Positions 37,618 to 46,400 of a stretch of DNA of 64,000 nt are shown here, piece by piece. The translations under genes and the position numbers were made by a program. Below the pieces are notes generated by a model that saw nothing but the letters and a program-made list of their open reading frames with translations, did no database searches and was not told where the DNA came from. Within the stretch, counting starts at the first letter, position 1, and each line of letters opens with the position of its first letter. Origin of the DNA: Akkermansia muciniphila (GTDB lineage: Bacteria > Verrucomicrobiota > Verrucomicrobiia > Verrucomicrobiales > V1-33); the NCBI GenBank assembly GCA_945861415.1, contig CAMAUV010000017.1, positions 1 through 64,000 on the forward strand, given 5' to 3'.

Positions 37618-39408
37618 ATGAAATTTAGCTGGTTCCTCGCTCTTCGCTACCTGAAGCCAAAGCGCACGTTCATCTCAATCATTACAGTCATCTCTGTCCT
37701 CGGAGTCGCCCTCGGCGTGGGGGTACTCATTGTGGTGATAGCGGTGATGAGCGGATTCGAGAAGCGCATCAAAGACGACTGGCTGAGAGTAGAGTCTCCC
37801 GTTTACGTGAGAAACGACAACCGTGGCTGGATGAAGGCGCAGGATACTGAGAAGACTAAAGACGAAATTTTTGCCGAACGCCTCAAGCATGTGCCCGAAT
37901 CCGAACGGCCCATCGTGCAGACTGCCTACGAGACGAATGCTGAAGAGCGAACGCAGATTCAGCAGGATTTGCTGAAAAAGTACATCGAGACTGATCTCCT
38001 CTGGCGCGTGCTGCTGCCAAAACTTCGCAATTTTCCCGGCGTGAAAGGAGCATCGCCCTATCTCGAAATGCAGTCGATGATTCAGGAGGCAAAAGAGAAG
38101 CAGCACTCAAACCTCATGGTGCCGCAACCGCCGTCCGATATTCCCGGTTCGAATGATCCCGAACCGCCCGCTCAGGACTCCCCGGGGTCAGAGGAAACGC
38201 CCGGAGTAAAAGCTAACCCGGCCAACACGGACACCCCGACCGCGCTTGCCGCACTGCCGTCGGATCAACAAGTGACCGAACCGGACAAACCTGTAGCATC
38301 GGCATCCCAACCAAAACTGCCGACGAACAAAGAATCCGTAGTTGGCCTCGACCGCACCCGCCCCCTTGTCCCCGCGCTAATCCGAGGCGTGGACACCGGT
38401 GATGCAGTGCACATGGACAAACTGACACGGCGTTTTGAGGAATTGAAGGATCGCCGCCGACCGGGCCATGGTGAGGAGGATGCGCAAGCGGTTGGCGAAT
38501 TCGATCTGGGTCCTGAGAGTGCTGTCCTGAGTCTCGACCTTGTGCAGAAATTGAAGGCCTCGTTTATCAGCGTGGGGATCACTCCGGTAAATGTTTTTGG
38601 CCCGAAGTTCATCAATGAAGGATTTGATATCCTGCAGGAGAACACTGAAGCAAAGGACGACCCGGAAAAGAAAAAGCGAATCGAGGAGCAGGACCGCGAC
38701 TACCCTCTGCCGGGGGAGCTGATCATCACAGGGATTTTCAATGACGACAAAATGCAGAGCGTTGGTCTTGTTTCGCTACGCACGGCACAGCAACTGGCCG
38801 GTGCCGGTTTCGATGTTGATGGATTTGGGCTGGATATTGACGATCCTTATGACGCTCCCGTGATGGCGCAGAAGTTAATGGATTCCGGTATTCTGCCGGA
38901 AGGTTGGGTGGTGGAAACATGGATCGACCGTCACCGTCAGCAGTTCGACGCAGTAGCTAATGAACGTGGCATGATGTACATTGTGCTGGCCTTCATCTCC
39001 ATCGTCGCCGCCTTCTGCATCATGAATACGATGATCACTATGGCGGTGATGAAGCGACGAGAGATCGGCATGATGCGGGCCCTTGGGGCGAAAATTTCCC
39101 ACATTGTCGGCCTTTTCATGACGAATGGATTCATCGTAGGCCTCGTGGGTACTGGACTGGGTTATCTCATCGGCCGAACGGTGCTGCACTTCCGGAACGA
39201 ATTACGGCAGTGGATCAACGAGAAATTCGGCCACCAGATCTTCGACAGTGGCATCTATGGCCTCTGGGACATTCCGGCGGAGTTGCGGACAGTGGACCAA
39301 GTGATCATCTGCGGACTGGCCTTCGTCCTGTGCACGCTGGCCGCAGTGCCTCCGGCATGGATTGTAGGGCGCATGCAACCCGCACAGGCCCTGCGCAGCG
39401 ACCGCTAG
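37618..39408 (+). CDS. LolC/LolE-type ABC transporter permease with a large insert
   Basis: From the ATG at 37618 (MKFSWFLALRYLKPKRTFIS) the protein has 596 residues, against about 410 for LolC/E. It has one membrane helix at about 20-45, a big periplasmic region, and three C-terminal helices (about 450-475, 495-520, 560-583) followed by QALRSDR. The periplasmic part has an extra Pro/Ser/Glu-rich insert (about 160-280). In LolCDE this permease extracts lipoproteins to the outer membrane; no LolD ATPase or second permease is next to it. MRREIGMMRALGAK in the loop before the last helices is a normal coupling motif. Confidence 0.85.
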   Translation: MKFSWFLALRYLKPKRTFISIITVISVLGVALGVGVLIVVIAVMSGFEKRIKDDWLRVESPVYVRNDNRGWMKAQDTEKTKDEIFAERLKHVPESERPIVQTAYETNAEERTQIQQDLLKKYIETDLLWRVLLPKLRNFPGVKGASPYLEMQSMIQEAKEKQHSNLMVPQPPSDIPGSNDPEPPAQDSPGSEETPGVKANPANTDTPTALAALPSDQQVTEPDKPVASASQPKLPTNKESVVGLDRTRPLVPALIRGVDTGDAVHMDKLTRRFEELKDRRRPGHGEEDAQAVGEFDLGPESAVLSLDLVQKLKASFISVGITPVNVFGPKFINEGFDILQENTEAKDDPEKKKRIEEQDRDYPLPGELIITGIFNDDKMQSVGLVSLRTAQQLAGAGFDVDGFGLDIDDPYDAPVMAQKLMDSGILPEGWVVETWIDRHRQQFDAVANERGMMYIVLAFISIVAAFCIMNTMITMAVMKRREIGMMRALGAKISHIVGLFMTNGFIVGLVGTGLGYLIGRTVLHFRNELRQWINEKFGHQIFDSGIYGLWDIPAELRTVDQVIICGLAFVLCTLAAVPPAWIVGRMQPAQALRSDR

Positions 39409-40190
39409 GTCTCTGAGAGAATTGAACCGCTGCACCCAAGTCGTTTCCTCCAGCCAGAGAGGACCGCTGCATGCTTCCTTGATCTGCACTTATCCAGAGT
39501 CCCACCGCCCGGAAGTGGCGGCCATGGCCCACATCGCAAACATGGCTTAGCATAGACGTAATTAACGCTTCCATAAAATGCACCTGAGATTCGTGCTGCA
39601 ACCGACGCGACTTGAGGATGCGGCACTCCCCTTTGATCATGGCAATTGTGCCTCCCGGTATCCGCAGCAAGTCAAAGGCACCATAAGTTGCGAGCAGGTT
39701 CTTTATAATGCAGGCATTGAGTTCCTCGCTCTCGCTCAGATCTATGATATCCGACTGGCGCTTCCGGATGGGGCTGTGAAGCGAGTCCGGCACTATTTCG
39801 GTGTGTCCGATGTTCCAAAAAAGCACGGAAATGGATTGCGAAGGTGATGCCGTCTTGAGAGCTTTCATGGGGCGCCACAAGAGCAGCGTCCATCATACCA
39901 AGATGATACCACCCATCAAAAGTGTGCTCGAGCACAATCAGCGCCGAAGGCGCGAAATGATGGCCAGTCCCAATCAGCCCGCCGACCGCAAAGTCAGGGG
40001 CAGAGCTTAAAAAAGCGCAGCGCTTACCCTCCCGCGCCTGACTATGGCAAAAATCACGATGGCGAGTATAAGAACGTCCGCAATTCATGGGGGCGACGAT
40101 CATGCGAGCCCCCAGCCCGTCTTCCAAAGGCGAAAAGTTGCTGCCCGCGCTGCTCCGGGCTCCGGCGCCCTAGTTGTCACAGTTCCCTGA
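39409..40190. other. Noncoding or decayed region after the LolC/E-like gene
   Basis: Overlapping minus-strand frames of 39305-39880 and 39672-40127, and a plus frame at 39578-39847, read partly protein-like but match nothing I know. No promoter, terminator or repeat was identified. This stretch of nearly 800 bp is best treated as a decayed gene or long spacer. Confidence 0.35.
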
Positions 40191-40862
40191 CTACTTGGCC
40201 GCAGAGGTTGATTTCATAAAGCTCCAGACAAGTTGCACAAGCAGCCAGCCAGCGGCGGCAAGCAAAAGCCCAAAGAGGACCATTCCCAACCCAATCTCCA
40301 GCATCGCAGGCCCCGAGATGGCCCATGCGTCTCTCAACCGCAAGTCCTTGCAGGCGCTCAATGTTGCCTCCAGAGTGTTTAGATCCATACGACCGGCTGC
40401 GCACTCGGCGCCAAAAAGCTGGAAAAACCCGGTCACAGTAACCTTGGCTGCCAGCAGCATGGGCACGTAAGTAACCGGGTTACTCAGCCATGTGGCGGCG
40501 ATGGTCGCCGGCAGGTTCCAGCCACGGGCAATGCCCACACCGGCCGCCACGAAACTTTGCAGCGGGATGGGAAGCATGGCAAAAAACAGCCCCCCGGACA
40601 GCCCGGCCGCCACCGCCTTGCGGTCCGCGTGCCAGAGGCCGCGATTACCTACTTTATCGGCCAGCCATGCCCGGATGCCCCCGCGCTTGCGGTTCCGGGG
40701 ATGCCTGATGGTCCGGTAAAGCGCCCGGTTCTGCCGCCGGGAGGCCAAGCGGATACGTCCTATCAAGTTCAGATGGTGCTTGGTGTGCAGCCCATGCAGG
40801 GCGGTCGGTTCTGTGCGAGGCATGTAGTGGCACATGTTGCCATGCGGATGTGCGGATGGCAA
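40191..40862 (-). CDS. DUF2062 family membrane protein
   Basis: The 223-residue protein has a basic N-terminal part (HPRNRKRGGIRAWLADK) and three hydrophobic segments. The conserved DUF2062 region reads GLFFAMLPIPLQSFVAAGVG and ATWLSNPVTYVPMLLAAKV, with Pro-Asn-Pro typical of the family; a last helix (MLEIGLGMVLFGLLLAAAGW) ends the protein. Function is unknown; in many bacteria these genes adjoin glycosyltransferase or envelope genes, which is not so here. A start at one of the Mets near the N terminus (for example residue 10 or 14) is possible. The stop is TAG. Confidence 0.75.
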   Translation of the reverse strand: MPSAHPHGNMCHYMPRTEPTALHGLHTKHHLNLIGRIRLASRRQNRALYRTIRHPRNRKRGGIRAWLADKVGNRGLWHADRKAVAAGLSGGLFFAMLPIPLQSFVAAGVGIARGWNLPATIAATWLSNPVTYVPMLLAAKVTVTGFFQLFGAECAAGRMDLNTLEATLSACKDLRLRDAWAISGPAMLEIGLGMVLFGLLLAAAGWLLVQLVWSFMKSTSAAK

Positions 40863-41334
40863 ATAACTGCTGCTTTTTTCTCGCCCACCCTGCCACAGAA
40901 ATTAAGCGCAGAGCCGAAATTGCGACGATATAAAAAACGTCTATTTCCAAACCGCTGCCCAGCATTGATTTAAACTCTGAAGCTTTCAGCCTGTCCGAGC
41001 GAAGATATGGGGTGGTGCCGGATTTTGTAATTAACCTCAACCCAAGCACCGGCACCACCTCAATCTCCTCAACACATAAACAAGAACTCCTTGATTATGT
41101 ATTCTTCCTATAATCCCTAAAGTTCTGGAAATCAATGAAAATTTGAAATAATTTAACTCTTCTAAGACATTACGTAGAAACTTGCTCATCGCGACTACTC
41201 CAAAAAGCCGGCTTGGGGCGAGCAACCTCCCGTTGGAGCAAATCGGTCATCGGGAGAGCCTCGACTCGCCTCAGATCCTTTCTTCATAGGGCTAGAATTC
41301 CCGTCCACGCCGGATGGGCATTTTCACTGATGGC
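40863..41334. other. AT-richer spacer, no gene seen
   Basis: The stretch around 41060-41190 is AT-rich for this genome and holds only a 62-codon minus frame without features. It may contain promoter elements for the minus-strand DUF2062 gene. Confidence 0.35.
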
Positions 41335-42450
41335 TCAGCGAAGCTGAATGTCGGGTCCGGATTCGCTGAACAGGAGTTGGAGCGGCACGCGAGCCCAACT
41401 GGGGGAGTATAGGTCCAGCGCGGGCACCACCCATACCACGGTTTTGGTCGAGTCGAGGGCGCCCTGATCGTTGGTGCAGTCCCGGAGAATGCGGAGACGA
41501 GCGGAATTTTTGGCATCGGCCCCGCCACTAATGACGTCGGGGATCAGTTGCAGTTCTGCAGCCAGTTGCTCCACAAGGCTCGCAAAGGCAGCGCGGCTAC
41601 CCGCAGGGTTGTTGTTTTCGCGCCAAGCGAGCATGTCCGTAGCGCCAATCATGAGGAGACTGCCTCCGCTGGTTTCAAATCCGAGGGATTTCTGTTTGTC
41701 GCCGGTGATGCGGCCCACAGTGACGCAGGGCAGGGATTCAGATTGGATGTTTTCAATGCCGTTGGCCAGTCCGCCCTTGAAAGTAATGACTCCGGGCTGC
41801 GCCACGATGCCGCTGGAACTGCCAGCCTGACTGCCCGCTTTGCTCTTCTTCACTGCTTCGGCGATTTCTTTGGCTGCCGCTTCCACTCCCGCAGGCGCCC
41901 ATGTGCTGCTGGTACGGGGAAATGCTGTGGACGTCTTCATCTCGCGTGAGGCAATCAGCACAGGGAGCAAATCCACCACTGATACATTTTTGGCTTCCAG
42001 CGCCTCCATCGCGGCCTGCATCTGAGAATCCAAACGGGGCATCCTTTTAGACCGAATCGGAACCTTTACATTTTTGGAGATCTTGTCGGGATAAACAAAA
42101 GCCTTGGGCGGCACAGGCACGAGGATGAGTTCAATCCCCTTCCCATTAAGAGCCGCTGCGTAATCGGTGATCGCGTCCACGGCAGAGGTGGTCGATCCCT
42201 CACGGCCTATGGCCTTCAACTCGCTGGCAGCAAAGAGCCAGCCTTCGCGGCCAGTAATGGTGCCGACGGTTTCACCCAACTTCACACACTCCGCGAGCCA
42301 TGCCGCCTCAGCTGCGATTCCATTAGCCTTTTGCTTATCCGTTTTCCGTGCGGCCCCGTCCTTCATCCCCGGCAGGGTGGAACACGCACCGAAAGCGAGT
42401 ATAGAGATGAGAGCAATGGGGAGGCAAATTCGAGTCATGTCTGCGGACAT
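41335..42450 (-). CDS. AlgX/AlgJ-like SGNH-fold lipoprotein
   Basis: The 371-residue protein starts with a lipoprotein signal (LISILAFGAC, cysteine at about 23). It then has GREGWLFAASELKAIG, the opening motif of alginate O-acetyltransferase AlgJ/AlgX-type domains, plus IELILVPVPPKAFVYPDKIS and VSVVDLLPVLIASRE. GGSLLMIGATDMLAW follows in the second half. Proteins of this type add or transfer acetyl groups on exopolysaccharide. The usual catalytic Ser-Asp-His set is not obvious by eye. The cluster of alginate or acyltransferase genes is not present, so its polymer is unknown. Confidence 0.75.
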   Translation of the reverse strand: MSADMTRICLPIALISILAFGACSTLPGMKDGAARKTDKQKANGIAAEAAWLAECVKLGETVGTITGREGWLFAASELKAIGREGSTTSAVDAITDYAAALNGKGIELILVPVPPKAFVYPDKISKNVKVPIRSKRMPRLDSQMQAAMEALEAKNVSVVDLLPVLIASREMKTSTAFPRTSSTWAPAGVEAAAKEIAEAVKKSKAGSQAGSSSGIVAQPGVITFKGGLANGIENIQSESLPCVTVGRITGDKQKSLGFETSGGSLLMIGATDMLAWRENNNPAGSRAAFASLVEQLAAELQLIPDVISGGADAKNSARLRILRDCTNDQGALDSTKTVVWVVPALDLYSPSWARVPLQLLFSESGPDIQLR

Positions 42451-43136
42451 AACACACTGCCAGTGCGACTCAAGCTGTTCTGTGGGGACCCTGCCGGATA
42501 ACTACCCGGTAGAATCCGCAGTATCTTGATAAGTGGACGTGGTTCAAATCCGCCAAGCTGCCCATAATAGAGGACAGGGCCGTATTGCCCATGCAGCAAC
42601 AATAAACCGCGGCGTCCCAAAGCCTGCGGAGATTCCCGGCATAGAGACGCCAGAGGCAATAAGTCCGGATCCGCCTCGGCGAAAGCGGCGAGCACGCCGC
42701 TAGGATTGTTTGGCAGGCCGGGTGCTCCAAGCCGCAGGGCAAAATCCCGACCGTCGTTGTTTTTGTCACGGCTATTCAACATACGTCCTAGTGAAACACT
42801 AGCGGTCAGGGGAGTGCCTGCGATATCGATTCCCTATGAGTTCCCAAAAATCCTAGGCCCCAGCCTGAGCCTAGGCCTAGTCGCCACCTGAACTTTGTCT
42901 GCAGGTGCTATAGCCTCAAATTCGACGCCCTTGTTGGTCTCGTAAGCGATGGCATCTACCAGATCGCCGGTTTTGTCTGGCAGCGTGACGATCTCGTTGT
43001 CATATTCCAGAAAGTTTGCGGCGACCACCCGGCAGGCATTGAGCACTCCTGCGTTGGCTAGCACATAGAGTTCCACGCCATTGAGCACGGTTCCAGCGGG
43101 GATGAAATCGACCGAATTTATTGCGCTTGGATCATA
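42435..43136 (-). pseudogene. Lamin-tail-domain (LTD) type surface protein remnant
   Basis: On the minus strand one frame, open from about 43136, gives YDPSAINSVDFIPAGTVLNG, VELYVLANAGVLNACRVVAA, NEIVTLPDKTGDLVDAIAYE and, after an in-frame TAG (42834-42836), PLTASVSLGRMLNSRDKNN with DFALRLGAPGLPN. The SLGR...DxxNN...DF...PG motif near the end is typical of secreted lamin-tail domains. The upstream part of the original protein is missing, so the remnant is unlikely to be expressed. The downstream part of the frame runs into the AlgX-like gene start. Confidence 0.62.
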
Positions 43137-43440
43137 CCCTCACACCGCCCATCGACAGCATCCCCGCCAGCAATCTAGATTCGCCTTATTCCCGGTGATC
43201 TATAATAGTATCACGGTAGTGGAATTCGCTCACCACCATCTACGCGTGGATTACACTTGGATCCATAAAGAAGGCAACGGCAAAAGGGGTAGTGCGGAGC
43301 CTTGATTTCATCATTCGAGGTTCCTAAATGAAGAACATCACTTTCCATGCCCGCCGCCAAATTTTCTTCCTCGTAGCCCCATGCCGCAAGTTTTGCGAAT
43401 TTCCGCTGGATGTTAAAAACGTAGCGCATATAATTTAACT
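43137..43440. other. Spacer upstream of the alpha-2-macroglobulin gene
   Basis: A minus-strand frame (43211-43429, opening MRYVFNIQRKFAKLAAWGYE) is the only sizeable one; I do not recognise it and consider it unsupported. The promoter of the long gene should be here, but no clear one was found. Confidence 0.35.
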
Positions 43441-46400
43441 ATGTCCTGTGCCTATTTGAAAACAATGATGTCGAGTCGCCTGAATTTGGTGGCCATCGGG
43501 AGCGTTGCGGCACTCGGAATGCTGCAACCTTCATGGGCTCAAGGCACTGCAAATACGACGCCAAAGTTCAAGCCGGCGCCGCCTGCAGCGAAATCTTCTC
43601 CTGCTCCCGTTCCTTCAAAGGGGACTACATCGGAGATTATCGCCGCGTCAGCAATGTTCGGCCGCGAAGAGGATGTGGAAATCAATTTCAAGGCTCCAGT
43701 GGTGCCTGATGCAATGGCCGGACAAGAAGTGGATGCCGCGACTCTGGTGACGATCACCCCGCCACTCAAAGCAATTGTAATTTGGCAAAGCAGCAGCAGC
43801 GCCACACTGGTGCCACAGGGGCCTGTGCCACCGGGCAGGTCCTACCGCCTAGCTTTGCGCCGGGATCTAAAAGATACTTCCGGCAACCCGGTGGTTCCGG
43901 GACCGGATGTTACCGTGGCCGGGCCTCCATTCGTAGTGGAAAAGCATACCCCACGTTGGTTTTCCATGAACGAGAAGGACGCACGGGTGCCCAAGATTCT
44001 GCTCTTCTGCAGCGATGAAGTAAGTGCTCAAGCAGTGTCTGCAGCGGCTTATTTTTCTGACAAAGCAGGACGCAAGATCAAGGTAGCAGCCACCCCGGTG
44101 CTGGTCGGTGATCTGGGCAAGTTTCCTTCAGCCTTTGGCCGCTGGAACAACCGCCACGGAGTGAAAGGGGAAGGTGAGGAAGGAACCACGCCGCCCCTGC
44201 CGCCCGCGGAGTCTCCAGCGCTTTCTGTCGTGCGCGTGTCTCCGGTTTCACCGCTGCCTCCCGGGGAGAAATGGGAACTGATTATACCCGCCGGACTGGC
44301 GAATGCCTCGGGTGGAGCGAAGTCGCCAAAGCCCTACGTTGTCAGCTATGGTAATATCCTTCCCATGCAGGTGGCCGGAGTCGAAGCAGAACCAATGCTT
44401 GATGCCGCCCGTGAACTCCACATTTTCTTCACTAAGGAGGCGGAGGAACTAAAGCCGGAGGACTGGGCACGATTCATCAGCGTGGAGCCAACACCCGCCG
44501 ACATGACCATCGGGAAGTCCGGGCGCCGGGTGACGATGAAAGGTAAGTTTGAGCACGGGGCAGAGTATCTGGTAAATGTGCAGGCCGGGCTTCCGGCCCG
44601 GGACGGCACTGCACTCGACGGCGCGCTCCAGCAGAAGGTAAAGTTTGCTGCGCACGAACCGAACCTCTCGCTGCCCTCATTTGCCGCCCCGCAATGGCTT
44701 GCCGGAAAAGGCAAGTTTGAGTTTTCCACCGCCAACATGGCGCAGGTGAACGTCGAGGTGAAAAGGATCCCAGCAGACCGTGCCGTGGACGCCATGCGCG
44801 GCTACGCAGTTTACCAGTTTGATCCATCCAAGGAGAACAACACGGAAAACACGCGCATCCCTTTCGCAGCAGTGAGCGGAAAGACAGTTTTCTCAAAAAC
44901 ATTTCCCACCGCAGTCGAACTGGATCACAGCGAGCGTTTTGCTTTCACATGGGATGAAGTAAACGGCGGACAGCGCAAACCCGGCATATATTTTGTAAGT
45001 GTCGAAGCCAGCCCGAAGCAGGAAGTCAAGGGCGGCAAGAAAACGGGTGCTCAGTCACTGGTGCAGCTCACCGACATCGGGCTCGCTTGGAAGTTCTCAG
45101 GAAAAGAGGCTCTGATTTTTGCCTTCTCCCACACCAGCGGCCAGCCCATGGCAGATGTCACCCTGCGGACCTACACCGATGAAGGCGATGCCGTTGGAAA
45201 AATCACCACCGGACCTGACGGCACCGCCCGCCTTGACATGAACAAGTGCGACTGGCTAATCGCCAGCAAAGGCCACGACACCCACGGCATGGCCTTCAAT
45301 GACAAGATGCCGGATTTGGACATGTGGTCCTTTGATGTACCCTTCACAGGATCCCCTCCCGACCGGACATGGAAGGAAATGATCACCTTCACTGACCGCC
45401 CGGTGTATCTGCCGGGCGAGACCGTATTTTTCAAAGCCATTCAGCGCCTGCAAAGCGCCAGCGGGCTCTCACTCCCTCCCCCCGGTGAAGCAGCAAAGCT
45501 CGAACTCTATGACCCGCAGAGCCGCCCCATCCTTGAGCGGGAAGTGACGTTCTCCGAATCCGGCACGCTCGCGGATACTATCCGCCTGCCCGCGCAGGGT
45601 CTAGGTTGGTACAAAATAGCGATCAGCGGCCCGCTGCCGAAATCGGAGAAAAAAGCCAGCGATGCCGGAGGCGAAGAGCACGATACCCGCAAGATTTTGT
45701 TTGAGCAGCAGATTCTGGTGCAGGAGTATGAGCCTAACGCTTTCCGCATTACTTTCGATAGTGCCGCAGCACAGCGGATGGGAGACGATTTCCCCGTGCC
45801 ACTGAAAGCCGCTTACCTGATGGGAAAGCCGTTGAGCGAAGCTGAAGTCTCATGGACGTCTAGGCTGGGGCAGGCCGCATTCGCACCAGAAAAGTGGGAG
45901 GGCTTCCGGTTTTGCCACTCCCGTAGCTATTATGTCTGGGACGGCCAGGAATACCACAGCATGAACGAGGAGACATGGATGTCCCCGCTACTCACCGGCC
46001 AAGGCAAGCTCAAACTCTCTGACAAAGGCGAGGCACTCATCGAGGCCAAAGCCCCCGCCGACTTCGGAGTCCCGGGACCAAAACAGATCACCGTGAATGC
46101 CGAGATCACAGACATCAATCAGCAGACGATTTCCTCTGACTGGAGCCACACCGAGCATACCTCAAAATTCTACCTCGGCGTGAAGCGCGGCCCTAATGCC
46201 GTGAGGGTCGGAGAGACGCAAGCCATGGAGCTCGCCGCCGTGCAGCCCAACGGCGAACGCATGGAACAGCCAGTGAAAGTCTCCGTGCTGGTGGAACACC
46301 TCGCATGGAATGCCGTGCGCGTCGAAACTGCCGGTGGCGGCACCAGTGTGCGCAACGACCTCGTGTTCGCCAAAGTAAGCGAGGAAACCGTTTCGCTCTC

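Noticed and set aside
39305-40127. Overlapping minus-strand frames after the LolC/E-like gene
   Set aside because: Protein-like patches in different registers but no recognised family; kept as an unassigned region.
42535-42590. tRNA-like ggttcaaatcc followed by cca
   Set aside because: No matching 5' acceptor arm or anticodon arm upstream; the bases read as the lamin-tail frame on the other strand.
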